From Psychroserpens algicola (lineage in GTDB: Bacteria; Bacteroidota; Bacteroidia; Flavobacteriales; Flavobacteriaceae), in NCBI RefSeq assembly GCF_014526325.1, contig NZ_JACNMJ010000002.1, positions 496,001-560,000 on the forward strand: a DNA stretch of 64,000 nt. The letters run 5' to 3'. Made by a program: the position numbers and the translations under genes. Numbering within the stretch: position 1 is the first letter of the stretch; each line of letters opens with the position of its first letter. The notes under the pieces are model-generated. The model did not search any database. It saw only the letters and a list, made by a program, of their open reading frames with translations, and had not been told where the DNA came from. Positions 17,541 to 26,569 of this stretch are shown here, one piece after another.

Positions 17541-18401
17541 ATGAAAAAACTGATATTTACTTTGGCAATAAGTCTTACTTGCTTTAGTACTGTAAATGCT
17601 CAAGAACTTGAAAAATCACTCCTTTGGGAAATCTCCGGTAACGGATTAACAGCATCTTCCTACCTCTACGGCACCATTCACATGACCTGTGATGCAACTT
17701 TAGATGAAGATGTCATAAAAGCCTTAGACGATACTTCGCTTTTGGTTTTGGAACTAGATATGGACGACCCTTCAATGCAAATGAAAATGATGAAAGGACT
17801 TTACATGAAAGAAGGGAAACATTTAAAAGACTTGGTTGAAGAAGACGATTATCAAACTATTTCAGAATTTGTTAAATCTGAAATGGGCATGCCTATTGAA
17901 ATGATCGGACATATGAAGCCGTTTTTAATTTCCGCGATGTTTTATCCTAAATTACTAGGTTGTCCTGTAAAATCTATTGAAGCATCTCTTATGGAAGTTG
18001 CTCATAAACAAGAGGAAGAAGTGTTAGGTTTAGAAACTGTTGAAGAGCAGCTTCTCGTATTTGACGAAATTCCTTATGAAGATCAGGCTGCTGATTTATT
18101 ACGTTCTGCTAAAGACAAATTAGTGAAGGATAAAGCTTCTTTTGAAAAGCTTCTGAAATACTACAGCGACGAAGATATTGAAGGAATGATTAAAATGATG
18201 GAAGAAGACAAAGAACTTTCTACAGCAAAACACAGTGATAAAATGCTAGACAATAGAAATAAAAATTGGATAGCTAAGATTAGTGAATTTTCTAAAAAAC
18301 AACCAACATTTTATGGCGTAGGCGCTGCACATCTAGCAGGAGATCAAGGCGTTATAAAACTACTTAGAGAAGCAGGTTATACCGTAAAAGCCGTACACTA
18401 G
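17541..18401 (+). CDS. TraB/GumN family protein, secreted
   Basis: The ATG at 17541 gives a clean signal peptide (MKKLIFTLAISLTCFSTVNAQ); an in-frame ATG at 17526 is possible. The ~286-residue product has the TraB/GumN pattern: SLLWEISGNGLTASSYLYGTIHM near the N-terminus (conserved GTIH), VLELDMDD, and a C-terminal PTFYGVGAAHLAGDQGVIKLLREAGYTVKAV. The two GxxH-type motifs are shared with Tiki-like metalloproteases, so a periplasmic peptidase function is possible. A small terminator-like hairpin follows at 18419-18447. Confidence 0.85.
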   Translation: MKKLIFTLAISLTCFSTVNAQELEKSLLWEISGNGLTASSYLYGTIHMTCDATLDEDVIKALDDTSLLVLELDMDDPSMQMKMMKGLYMKEGKHLKDLVEEDDYQTISEFVKSEMGMPIEMIGHMKPFLISAMFYPKLLGCPVKSIEASLMEVAHKQEEEVLGLETVEEQLLVFDEIPYEDQAADLLRSAKDKLVKDKASFEKLLKYYSDEDIEGMIKMMEEDKELSTAKHSDKMLDNRNKNWIAKISEFSKKQPTFYGVGAAHLAGDQGVIKLLREAGYTVKAVH

Positions 18402-18418
18402 TAATTATATAAATTAGA

Positions 18419-18447
18419 CAATAAGCCTCTGTAAAAGAGGTTTATTT
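18419..18447 (+). terminator. weak intrinsic terminator
   Basis: AATAAGCCTCT pairs imperfectly with AGAGGTTTATT around GTAAA, followed by TGTTT. Confidence 0.55.
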
Positions 18448-18525
18448 GTTTAAAACCTGTTTAAAACTCTTTGTTTATACAATAAAACTTTATCATTTTA
18501 GGTTATGATTATTAGATTTAATTGC

Positions 18526-18533
18526 TAACTTTG
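18526..18533 (+). promoter_or_regulatory. -7 element for deoC
   Basis: TAACTTTG fits TAnnTTTG. Transcription would start near 18540, leaving a leader of about 83 bases with a hairpin in it. Confidence 0.45.
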
Positions 18534-18573
18534 AATTGCTATTAATTCCCAAATTTACATAAGTTAAAGCAAG

Positions 18574-18600
18574 CTAATTCTTTTTCAAATCAAGAATTAG
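18574..18600 (+). promoter_or_regulatory. inverted repeat in the deoC leader
   Basis: CTAATTCTT and AAGAATTAG are perfect 9-bp arms around a 9-base loop, ending 22 bases before the deoC ATG. It could be an RNA hairpin or a protein-binding site. Confidence 0.4.
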
Positions 18601-18622
18601 TGAATAATTTACCTACTTAAAT

Positions 18623-19285
18623 ATGAACATAAACTCATATATTGACCATACACTTTTAAGTGCATCTGCCACCGAACGTGACATCATAGATCATTGTAAT
18701 CAGGCTAAACAACACAAATTTTATTCGGTTTGCGTCAATAGTTGCTATGTGCCATTAGCAAAACAATTACTTAAGGATTCTAACGTAAAAATTTGTACTG
18801 TTGTTGGGTTTCCTTTGGGAGCGACTTCAACTGAGGCTAAAATATTTGAAGCCAAACAAGCTATTAATGATGGTGCCCATGAAATAGATATGGTTATGAA
18901 CCTTGGAGTTTTTAAAAGCAAAAATTATGTTGAAGTTTTTAAAGACATTAAAGACGTAAAAACGGCTATTGGTCGTATCCCTTTAAAAGTTATTATTGAA
19001 ATTAGTGAACTTTCAAAAAACGGCATTGTAAAAGCTTCGGAAATTTGCTTAGACGCAAAAGTAGACTTTATAAAGACCTCAACGGGATTCACTAAAAGTG
19101 GCGCGACACTAACAGCTGCTAAAATCATTAGAAAAACAGTTAGAAACAATTGTAAAATAAAAGCTTCTGGAGGAATTGGCGATTACGAAACAGCACGAAA
19201 ATATATTGACATTGGTGTAGAACGTATAGGAACATCTAAAGGCGTTAATATTTCTAATGGAGAACTTTCTGATGCAGATTATTAA
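18623..19285 (+). CDS. deoC: deoxyribose-phosphate aldolase
   Basis: The 220-residue class I aldolase splits 2-deoxyribose-5-phosphate into glyceraldehyde-3-phosphate and acetaldehyde. It has IDHTLL (7-12), VGFPLGA (61-67), HEIDMVMN with Asp89, the Schiff-base Lys151 in DFIKTSTGF, and Lys180 in KIKASGGI. Length and motifs are normal for DeoC. No nucleoside phosphorylase or phosphopentomutase is adjacent. The next gene starts 71 bases later with its own -7 element. Confidence 0.97.
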   Translation: MNINSYIDHTLLSASATERDIIDHCNQAKQHKFYSVCVNSCYVPLAKQLLKDSNVKICTVVGFPLGATSTEAKIFEAKQAINDGAHEIDMVMNLGVFKSKNYVEVFKDIKDVKTAIGRIPLKVIIEISELSKNGIVKASEICLDAKVDFIKTSTGFTKSGATLTAAKIIRKTVRNNCKIKASGGIGDYETARKYIDIGVERIGTSKGVNISNGELSDADY

Positions 19286-19326
19286 CTTTTAACCTTACTT
19301 TACCAATTTTCTATAAAAAGAGTTTT

Positions 19327-19334
19327 TATATTTG
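19327..19334 (+). promoter_or_regulatory. -7 element for SixA-like phosphatase gene
   Basis: TATATTTG fits TAnnTTTG and ends 22 bases before the ATG at 19357. Confidence 0.5.
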
Positions 19335-19356
19335 AGTACACTCAAACACGTATTCA

Positions 19357-19881
19357 ATGAAATCTCTCATCACTCTAATTCTTATTATTACAATTAGTTT
19401 ACCTTCTATAGCGCAAAACAAAGATGTTGCGTCTGAAACGACGACGTATTACTTTATACGTCATGCAGAAAAAGACAGGAGTGATAAAACTAATAGGGAT
19501 CCTGAGCTAACAAAAAAAGGTAAAAAAAGAGCTAATCACTGGAGTGTGATTCTTCAGCATGTGAAATTTGACGCTGTGTATTCAACCAAATATAATCGCA
19601 CAATACAAACAGCAACACCTACAGCTAAAAAAAATGGTTTAGAAGTCACATTCTATGATCCAAGAACTTTATATTCTGATACTTTTGCTGAAGCCACTAA
19701 AGGACAAACTGTTTTGGTAGTTGGACATAGTAACACAACACCTGCCTTTGTGAACATGGTACTTCAAAACAAAAAGTATGACGATATTGACGATAAAAAC
19801 AATGGTAATCTTTATATCGTAACAATTTCCGAAGGACAAATTACTGATACTGTACTCACAATTAATGAAGTGAAACACTAA
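19357..19881 (+). CDS. exported histidine phosphatase (SixA/PGM-like)
   Basis: The 174-residue protein has a signal peptide (MKSLITLILIITISLPSIAQ) and a histidine phosphatase domain. It shows the RHAEK motif (phospho-accepting His), ELTKKGKKRA, a second Arg in AVYSTKYNRTIQTA, and the second His in VVGHSNTTP. It is short like SixA and lacks the long insertions of phosphoglycerate mutase. The signal peptide places it in the periplasm or outside, so it is not a cytosolic phosphohistidine phosphatase. Its 3' end overlaps the convergent gene by 20 bases. Confidence 0.87.
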   Translation: MKSLITLILIITISLPSIAQNKDVASETTTYYFIRHAEKDRSDKTNRDPELTKKGKKRANHWSVILQHVKFDAVYSTKYNRTIQTATPTAKKNGLEVTFYDPRTLYSDTFAEATKGQTVLVVGHSNTTPAFVNMVLQNKKYDDIDDKNNGNLYIVTISEGQITDTVLTINEVKH

Positions 19882-20608
19882 GGTTTTCCAATTCTATTTT
19901 AGAGAGTAATTGTAGTTTTCCTCCTTCAAATAATTGAGGCAGTATTGCCAATGATACTGTGGCATCTTCAGGTTTATAATTGTTATAATCTACAAATCGA
20001 ATGCCATTCACATAACGTTCGTTAAAAGCTTCTCTAAACCGAAGACCTTTACCTTCATCTTCATTATATGAATAGGCTAAATAATCAACCTTTTCTGTAG
20101 CTTTGTTAATCCAGTAAATAAATACATCTTCAAAGTCTTCACCACCACCATTTGGGTCAAATGTCACTTGAATGGCATAATAGTTTTTACCTTTAATTGA
20201 AAAATCTTCCAAACGTTTTTTATTAACTGCTTGATCATTTAATCCATAAGGCAATACCGAAAAGTAATGCACAGAGTTCACTGAAGCTGAATATCTGGTT
20301 ACCATAGAATCTGGAACCTCTACCGAAGTATTATTTACACTTCGTTTAAAATCTGTATTAGTTAACGAATCAATAATCCAGTCCTTACCTTTATTTTGCT
20401 TTCTTATGAGAGCATATGCTCCGTTTAAACGTTTTGCTTTATAGTGTATATCACGAAATGTAAAACCAATTTCAGAAGCCGCAATTTGCTTTCCTCCTGA
20501 TACTTCAATGGATGAATCAATGATGGATTGCGCAGATAATTCTTCCGTTTTTTCTTGTTTACAATTCAGAAAAAAAACAGATAAAACTATTAAAACCAAA
20601 TATTTCAT
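19862..20608 (-). CDS. DUF6503-like lipoprotein
   Basis: The 248-residue protein has a lipoprotein signal (MKYLVLIVLSVFFLNC, Cys16). The rest is a beta-rich domain with recurrent strand pairs (FTFRDIHYKAKRLNGAYALIRK, NYYAIQVTFDPNGGGEDFEDVFIYWINKATEKVDYLAYSY). The IGFTFRD/VFIYWINK/LAYSY pattern resembles the DUF6503 family found in Flavobacteriaceae, loosely LolA/outer-membrane-lipoprotein-sorting-like. Function is unknown. Its stop overlaps that of the phosphatase gene. Confidence 0.65.
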   Translation of the reverse strand: MKYLVLIVLSVFFLNCKQEKTEELSAQSIIDSSIEVSGGKQIAASEIGFTFRDIHYKAKRLNGAYALIRKQNKGKDWIIDSLTNTDFKRSVNNTSVEVPDSMVTRYSASVNSVHYFSVLPYGLNDQAVNKKRLEDFSIKGKNYYAIQVTFDPNGGGEDFEDVFIYWINKATEKVDYLAYSYNEDEGKGLRFREAFNERYVNGIRFVDYNNYKPEDATVSLAILPQLFEGGKLQLLSKIELENLSVSLH

Positions 20609-20690
20609 ATGTAGTACATTTCAAGTCTAAGTCGAAAAACGAATCATTTAATAACACTAAAGGATATAAAAAAGTTTAAGGTTTCTACTA

Positions 20691-21158
20691 TTACTTTAAC
20701 AACATCTTTTTCAGCAAACTAATTTGGCCAAGGTGATAGTAAGCATGCTCTATCAAACCTTCAATATTACGCTCATAAGATCCATATTTGATATCAACAA
20801 ATGGCTGATAAAGCTGCTGTTCTGGCAATTTCATAATTAATTCAACAAGTGCTTCAGAATCTTCCCAAAATCGTTTCAAAAATGTAGTCCATGCCGTTTG
20901 AGATTCAATTGGCGGGAAATCAAAGCTAAACTTATCCTTTATGTCTAATGTGCCACCTTCAAATACATTTTTTACGCCATTGACATAATAATGCACATGC
21001 TGTGCTAAAAGAGCAATCGTATTCAAATTGTCCCTCTGAGTCGTCGCTACACTCCAATCTAAATCTGTTAACTGTGCTTTGAAATTAGTATTGGCAATCC
21101 ATAATCCGTCTAGTAAAACTTCCTTAAGACGGTTAGCTAATGTCTCTGTGTTTTGCAT
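20691..21158 (-). CDS. DinB/DUF1572-like four-helix protein
   Basis: The 155-residue protein looks like a DinB-superfamily four-helix bundle. Three spaced His positions that would bind metal are visible in AQHVHYYVNGV (about 53-56) and EHAYYHLGQISLLKKML near the C-terminus (HxxxH). Family members include bacillithiol S-transferases, which would fit a bacillithiol-using host carrying ytxJ, but other DinB proteins have no known activity. It has no signal peptide and lies 82 bases upstream of the DUF6503-like gene on the same strand. Confidence 0.75.
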   Translation of the reverse strand: MQNTETLANRLKEVLLDGLWIANTNFKAQLTDLDWSVATTQRDNLNTIALLAQHVHYYVNGVKNVFEGGTLDIKDKFSFDFPPIESQTAWTTFLKRFWEDSEALVELIMKLPEQQLYQPFVDIKYGSYERNIEGLIEHAYYHLGQISLLKKMLLK

Positions 21159-21272
21159 GCTTAAAAAAAATTAGAAATAAGATGTATAAAGGTAATTAGT
21201 ATCACATAAAAAACATAGACTTAAAATCATTAATATTATAATGTATAGAACATCATATAAATTTAAATTATA

Positions 21273-21280
21273 TACCTTTG
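21273..21280 (+). promoter_or_regulatory. -7 element abutting smpB start
   Basis: TACCTTTG fits TAnnTTTG and is separated from the ATG at 21287 by only CCAACG. The transcript would start at or next to the A of ATG. Confidence 0.6.
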
Positions 21281-21286
21281 CCAACG

Positions 21287-21745
21287 ATGCAGAAACCGGT
21301 AAACATAAAGAATAAAAAAGCTAAGTTTGAATACGAGATTCTCGATACGTATACGGCTGGTATTGTTTTAACCGGAACCGAAATTAAATCTATAAGAGAC
21401 AGTAAGGCATCAATAGCAGAAAGCTTTTGCGAGTTTAATGATCGTGGCGAATTATTTGTCATTAATATGACGATTCAAGAATATGTCTTCGGTAATTACT
21501 ACAACCATAAACCAAAAGCAGAACGCAAGCTTTTATTAAACAAGCGTGAATTAAAAAAGCTAGAAAAGGAAGTTAATATTAAAGGGAATGCCATCATTCC
21601 TTTGCGCTTATTTATAAATGAAAAAGGATTAGCCAAACTAGATATTGCTTTAGGAAAAGGTAAAAAACTCTACGATAAACGCGACACAATTAAAGATCGT
21701 GACAATAAGCGTAACCTGGATCGTATCAAAAAAATCTACAAGTAA
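21287..21745 (+). CDS. smpB: SsrA-binding protein SmpB
   Basis: The 152-residue protein binds tmRNA for trans-translation. It shows [35 protein letters not shown], the [26 protein letters not shown] core, [35 protein letters not shown] and a basic tail. The start at 21287 ([11 protein letters not shown]) is preferred over the in-frame TTG at 21278, which lies inside the -7 element. It does not share a transcript with the divergent DinB-like gene. The ssrA gene itself is not in the window. Confidence 0.97.
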   Translation: MQKPVNIKNKKAKFEYEILDTYTAGIVLTGTEIKSIRDSKASIAESFCEFNDRGELFVINMTIQEYVFGNYYNHKPKAERKLLLNKRELKKLEKEVNIKGNAIIPLRLFINEKGLAKLDIALGKGKKLYDKRDTIKDRDNKRNLDRIKKIYK

Positions 21746-21839
21746 CACTTCTTGTTTTATCATCATTTTCGTCAAAATATTTAACATTTAAGTACGTTAG
21801 AATTATGACTAATTAACAGACTTAAAATATAAAAATGTC

Positions 21840-21847
21840 TATGTTTG
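21840..21847 (+). promoter_or_regulatory. -7 element for DUF5686 gene
   Basis: TATGTTTG fits TAnnTTTG and gives a ~60-base leader before the ATG at 21914. Confidence 0.45.
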
Positions 21848-21913
21848 ACAAATGTCAGGCAACCTTTTTATAAAAACATACGTCTATACAATAAAGATCA
21901 TCAATCAACTCTT

Positions 21914-24379
21914 ATGAAATTAAAATTACTCGCTATTTTTTCATTTTTATGCATGTTTCCATCCTTTTCTCAAGTTAAAGGCACTGTAACAGATACTAAA
22001 AATGAACCACTCCCTTTTGTAAATATTTATATTGAAAACACCTATAAAGGAACCACTAGCAATGAAGATGGCAATTATGAACTCAACGTTACTGAAGCTA
22101 AAACCTATACTGTAGTATTTCAGTTTTTAGGCTATAAAACCGTTAAGAAAACCATAGAGATACAATCCTTTCCATATACTTTGGATGCGGTTTTAGTAGA
22201 TGAAGAAATCTCTCTCAATGAGGTTGTTATTTCTACCGATGACAATCCTGCAAATAATATCATGCGTAAAGCCATTGCTAAGCGTAAAGAAAACCAAAAC
22301 AAAATTCAAAGCTATAAGTCCGATTTCTATTCTCGCGGACTCATAAGAATTAAAGATGCTCCAGAAAAAATAATGGGTAACGAAATTGGAGATCTTGGAG
22401 GTGGCTTAGACTCTACGAGAAGTGGTGTTATTTATCTATCAGAAACCATATCGAAACTAGAATATCTCAGGCCAAACAAACTAAAAGAAAAGATATTAGC
22501 TTCAAAAGTTAGCGGAGACAGCAAAGGCTTTAGCTTTAATAATGCCATTGATGTTGATTTTGATTTATACAACAATACAGTCGCCATAGGCAATCAAATT
22601 ATCACACCAATTGCCAACAATGCTTTTGGTTATTATAGGTATAACTTAGAAGGTGTCTTTTATGATGACAAAGGACATCTTATCAATAAAATTAAAGCGA
22701 CACCACGTCGTGAAAACGATCCTGTTTTTGAAGGCTATATTTATATTGTCGAAGATCAATGGACCATCTACGCTGCTGAGCTTGACGTCACTGGAGTTCA
22801 GGCAAAGCTTCCTGCTGTTGACAAAGTGACCATAACCCAAAGTTTTTCTTTCTCTGAAAACAACAACATCTGGGCTAAAATTTCTCAAAATATCGATTTT
22901 AAATATGGACTTTTCGGAATTAAAGGCGATGGTCGTTTTACTGCTGTTTATAGTAATTATGAGTTTAACGTTGGTTTAACACAAAACGATTTTTCAAGAG
23001 AGATTGTTTCATTTGCCGAAGAAGCCAATAAGAAGGATTCCATCTTTTGGACATCAGTGAGACCAGTGCCTTTAACAGATGAAGAGATTACAGATTACAT
23101 TAAAAAGGACAGTATTCAACTGGTGAGATCATCTAAAACATATCAGGATTCTGTAGATACGGTAAAAAATAAATTCAAATTAGGTGATATTATTGGCGGC
23201 TATACTTATACCAATTCTTACGAAAACTGGAGTGCTGGCATCACCTCTCCTATTGAAGCCATTAGTTTTAATACTGTGCAAGGCTGGAATGCTAATATTG
23301 GTGCTTTTTACACCAAAAATTATAATGATTATGAACGCTATTTTTCTATCCGCGGAAATATCAACTACGGATTTAGTGACGAACGATTACGAGGTACTCT
23401 AGCAGCTACTTATAAGTTTAATAATAAAAGCAGACCATACCTAACATTATCTGGAGGTGTGTTAACACAGCAATTTAATGCGAGTAATCCTATTTCAAAA
23501 ACTCTAAACACCTCTTACTCGTTATTTGCTGAAGAAAATTACATGAAACTTTATGAAAACAGTTTTGTTCAAGCAGCATATTCTAATGAGCTTTTCAATG
23601 GATTTAGAATCAATTCAAGTTTGGGCTATCAAAGACGAAAAGCACTGTTCAATACCACAGATCAAGTCTGGTATCCAAAAAATGACAAAACCTACACCAG
23701 TAATAATCCTTTAGACGCATCGGCTTATGGTATTGCACCTTTTGACACGCACAACCTTATAAAGCTCAACTTGTCAACGCGTATAAATTTTGCTCAAAAT
23801 TACTTGAGTTATCCTGACGGAAAATATAATATTCCGAATTCAAAATATCCTACGGTGACTTTAGGTTACGAGAAAGGCTTTTCGTCATCGATTGAAGACT
23901 ATAATTTTGATCAGGTTAAAATTCGATTGCAACAAGGATTTGATGTGAGTAACAAAGGACGCTTTCAGTATAACATAAGAGCAGGCAAATTTTTTAATGC
24001 CGATGACATAGCTTTTGTAGACTACCAACATTTTAATGGTAATCAAACGCATATTGGCGCTGGATCATACCTTGATGTGTTTAATAATTTGCCCTATTAT
24101 ACTGCCAGCACCAACGAATCTTATATTGAAATGCATGCCGAACACGACTTTAACGGGTTTCTCCTCGGAAGAGTTCCTTTACTAAAAAAGCTTAATTTCA
24201 ATCTCGTTATAGGAGCTCATGCACTAGCTACGCCTGATAATAGTCCATACCAAGAATACACGGTTGGTCTGGATAATATTGGATGGGGAAAGTTTAGATT
24301 TCTACGCTTAGATTATGTGCGTTCGTATCAAAGTGGCTTTCAAAGTGATGCCATTATGTTTGGTTTAAAGTTCTTTTAA
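21914..24379 (+). CDS. DUF5686 / carboxypeptidase-regulatory-like outer-membrane protein
   Basis: The start at 21914 gives the signal peptide MKLKLLAIFSFLCMFPSFSQ; the in-frame TTG at 21845 lies in the promoter. Residues ~21-110 form a CarboxypepD_reg-like plug-type domain (VKGTVTDTKNEPLPFVNIYIENTYKGTTSNEDGNYEL). The region after (EISLNEVVIS, NIMRKAIAKRKENQNKIQSYKSDFYSRG) and the rest match the DUF5686 pattern. The last ~370 residues alternate in short beta strands and end in ...FQSDAIMFGLKFF, a terminal Phe typical of outer-membrane beta-barrels. It is not a TonB-dependent receptor by order of domains. Substrate unknown. It ends 2 bases before the convergent stop. Confidence 0.85.
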   Translation: MKLKLLAIFSFLCMFPSFSQVKGTVTDTKNEPLPFVNIYIENTYKGTTSNEDGNYELNVTEAKTYTVVFQFLGYKTVKKTIEIQSFPYTLDAVLVDEEISLNEVVISTDDNPANNIMRKAIAKRKENQNKIQSYKSDFYSRGLIRIKDAPEKIMGNEIGDLGGGLDSTRSGVIYLSETISKLEYLRPNKLKEKILASKVSGDSKGFSFNNAIDVDFDLYNNTVAIGNQIITPIANNAFGYYRYNLEGVFYDDKGHLINKIKATPRRENDPVFEGYIYIVEDQWTIYAAELDVTGVQAKLPAVDKVTITQSFSFSENNNIWAKISQNIDFKYGLFGIKGDGRFTAVYSNYEFNVGLTQNDFSREIVSFAEEANKKDSIFWTSVRPVPLTDEEITDYIKKDSIQLVRSSKTYQDSVDTVKNKFKLGDIIGGYTYTNSYENWSAGITSPIEAISFNTVQGWNANIGAFYTKNYNDYERYFSIRGNINYGFSDERLRGTLAATYKFNNKSRPYLTLSGGVLTQQFNASNPISKTLNTSYSLFAEENYMKLYENSFVQAAYSNELFNGFRINSSLGYQRRKALFNTTDQVWYPKNDKTYTSNNPLDASAYGIAPFDTHNLIKLNLSTRINFAQNYLSYPDGKYNIPNSKYPTVTLGYEKGFSSSIEDYNFDQVKIRLQQGFDVSNKGRFQYNIRAGKFFNADDIAFVDYQHFNGNQTHIGAGSYLDVFNNLPYYTASTNESYIEMHAEHDFNGFLLGRVPLLKKLNFNLVIGAHALATPDNSPYQEYTVGLDNIGWGKFRFLRLDYVRSYQSGFQSDAIMFGLKFF

Positions 24380-24381
24380 GC

Positions 24382-25668
24382 TTACTCTTTTACCAACTTA
24401 AATATACGTTGTTGTCCTTCCGAAGCTAGTGTTAATATATAAAACCCTGAAGAAAGTTCATTGGTATCAATGTTTGTCTCATTCTGATATTGTGCGATTA
24501 ATGTTCCGAAGATATTATAAAGTTTAACATCAAATTCGGTCAATTGTGTGTCTATAGAAATACGATCTCTAAATGGATTTGGACCTACTAAAATTAATGG
24601 CACTCCTATATCAGTAACACTTAATAAATCACAATCGGGATTAGTAGTTGATGCTGTACTAAATACACCATTGTTTACCGACCAATTTTCCCAAGTGGCT
24701 CCACCTTCATCTGACCATGAATTTAAATCTATATAGTTTTCACCAGATAGCGTTCCTGGTATTTTTGCCACCTTTAGGGCTTCTCCGCCTTGATTCCAAG
24801 TTAAAGCTTGTCCGCTAACACAAGTTTCAGGCATAAAGTCGGTAACACAATTAGACTGTAAAAAGAAAGCAAACTCAGGATACGCAGGATATTCACCATA
24901 TACATAAGCTCTTCCCGAATCATTTATACACACAGCAGTATATTCATTACAGGCAATACCGAAAGCACGTGTGGCATTATCTGTTGCATATCGTGCTAAA
25001 AAAGCAGCATGACGTGCTCGTCTATCTGGATCATCATAATGCGTATCTGTTATGATATGTTCCAGATAAGGAATGTCTAAAAAATCATTATATCCTAACG
25101 TCATTCGGTTATGGTAGGGATTTGATAATGCCTGAGCATTAGTAACAGTACCATTTTCCGCGGAAAAGTAACTACTTCCCAAAATCGCCATACCAGCACT
25201 TGTTCCTCCAATCGCTCCACCTTTTTCATTAATAAAACTATTAAGAGTGTCTTCCATGGCATTATCTTTAAAGTAGCTCACATAATTGTATTGATCGCCT
25301 CCAGCAAACCAGATAGCTTCAGCATTCTCCACTTTTTCTAATACATAAGGATCAATGGCTCCAGCTTCATTTGCTATCACAAATGTTGTCACAGAGTTAA
25401 TCGTCACACCGAGTTCAGTATACATATAATTATTATATCCGTCGCTTCCTGATGCTCTTAAAACCACAACATCGCCTCCATTTGCTTTTTCTAAAAACCA
25501 AATCATTGCGTTATCATTCTCGGTAGCACCTCCCATCATACAAATTCCAAATTCGTGATTGGTATCTATGTCTGTTGGGTTTCCAGTGGCATATTCAGTA
25601 TAGTTTTGCGCACTAATAATTTGTACGAATACCATACATAATAATAGAATTGTGTGTTTCATCTTCAT
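24382..25668 (-). CDS. secreted S51 (cyanophycinase-like) peptidase with T9SS sorting domain
   Basis: The 428-residue protein has a signal peptide (MKMKHTILLLCMVFVQIISAQ), a peptidase S51/type 1 glutamine amidotransferase-like domain at about 38-265 and a type A T9SS C-terminal domain at about 355-428 (VGPNPFRDRISIDTQLTEFDVKLYNIFGTLIAQ...IFKLVKE). The nucleophile is Ser in GGTSAGMAILG, and DTHYDDPDRRARHAAFL carries the usual S51 His/acid region. S51 members include cyanophycinase and alpha-aspartyl dipeptidase. Secretion argues for extracellular peptide or polymer breakdown. True cyanophycin cleavage is not shown. Confidence 0.85.
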   Translation of the reverse strand: MKMKHTILLLCMVFVQIISAQNYTEYATGNPTDIDTNHEFGICMMGGATENDNAMIWFLEKANGGDVVVLRASGSDGYNNYMYTELGVTINSVTTFVIANEAGAIDPYVLEKVENAEAIWFAGGDQYNYVSYFKDNAMEDTLNSFINEKGGAIGGTSAGMAILGSSYFSAENGTVTNAQALSNPYHNRMTLGYNDFLDIPYLEHIITDTHYDDPDRRARHAAFLARYATDNATRAFGIACNEYTAVCINDSGRAYVYGEYPAYPEFAFFLQSNCVTDFMPETCVSGQALTWNQGGEALKVAKIPGTLSGENYIDLNSWSDEGGATWENWSVNNGVFSTASTTNPDCDLLSVTDIGVPLILVGPNPFRDRISIDTQLTEFDVKLYNIFGTLIAQYQNETNIDTNELSSGFYILTLASEGQQRIFKLVKE

Positions 25669-25771
25669 TATAATTTATGCTTACCCAATACGAATTCATC
25701 GAATAACCTTTGTTTTGCTTGCTTTTCAGATATCATCTCAAGCCTTGTTTTCTGTAAGTTTCGGCAGACTA

Positions 25772-26413
25772 TTAATTCTTATCCTCCAATAAAGGTACGA
25801 ATCGAAACTCGCCAAACTCATGCTGTTCGAAATCTTTTGGTCCCTTTCTAATAAACAAGGTCATAACCTGTACTTCATTACCAACAGGGATTACTAAACG
25901 TCCGCCTATTTTTAACTGACTCAATAGTGCTTTTGGTACAAATGGTGCTCCAGCAGTTACGATAATACTATCAAAAGGCGCTTCAGATTCTAAGCCAATA
26001 TAACCATCTCCAAAAATGAGTTTCTTGGCTCTATATCCTAATTTAGGCAAGAATTTACTGGTCTTCTTATAAAGTTCATTTTGACGCTCAATACTAAACA
26101 CTTTAGCACCTAACAAGCATAAAACCGCGGTTTGATATCCACTCCCTGTACCTATTTCTAACACATTATCTCCAGGCTTTACCTGCATCAATTCTGTTTG
26201 AAATGCTACAGTATAGGGCTGAGAAATGGTCTGATCTGCTGCAATAGGAAATGCCTTATCCTGATAGGCGTGATCCAAAAAACCAGAGTCCATAAAAAGA
26301 TGTCTGGGAATGTTGCCAATAGCAGCTAGAACTTTGTCATCGGTTATACCTTTTGCTTTTAATGTTGCGACTAATTGTTGTCGCAGACCTTGGTGTTTAA
26401 ACGTATCTTTCAA
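25772..26413 (-). CDS. pcm: protein-L-isoaspartate O-methyltransferase
   Basis: The 213-residue SAM-dependent enzyme repairs isoaspartyl residues in aged proteins. Signatures include IGNIPRHLFMD, DKAFPIAADQTISQPYTVAFQTELM (PCMT motif), the SAM loop VLEIGTGSGYQTAVL (about 92-106), and SIIVTAGAPFVPKALLSQLKIGGRLVIPVG. Length is normal. It has no signal peptide. It is 103 bases upstream of the S51 gene on the same strand; no terminator is visible between them. Confidence 0.96.
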   Translation of the reverse strand: MKDTFKHQGLRQQLVATLKAKGITDDKVLAAIGNIPRHLFMDSGFLDHAYQDKAFPIAADQTISQPYTVAFQTELMQVKPGDNVLEIGTGSGYQTAVLCLLGAKVFSIERQNELYKKTSKFLPKLGYRAKKLIFGDGYIGLESEAPFDSIIVTAGAPFVPKALLSQLKIGGRLVIPVGNEVQVMTLFIRKGPKDFEQHEFGEFRFVPLLEDKN

Positions 26414-26545
26414 AGTAGTTAAGTTTGCTATGCTAAAATAACTGAAAGATTTTTATACTGAAAGTTAAATCTAATTGATTTATCAACGACATAAAAACCA
26501 GCATTATTTATTGTGAAATTCGCATAAAAGAACTGCGAAAAATCT

Positions 26546-26553
26546 TATTTTTG
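26546..26553 (+). promoter_or_regulatory. -7 element for Gfo/Idh gene
   Basis: TATTTTTG fits TAnnTTTG and ends 16 bases before the ATG at 26570. It may start the long plus-strand run up to about 31-37 kb. Confidence 0.5.
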
Positions 26554-26569
26554 TTGAAAACGTAAAACA

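Noticed and set aside
24382-25668. Naming the S51 protein cyanophycinase outright
   Set aside because: Only the family fold and catalytic Ser are visible; the substrate cannot be read from the sequence.
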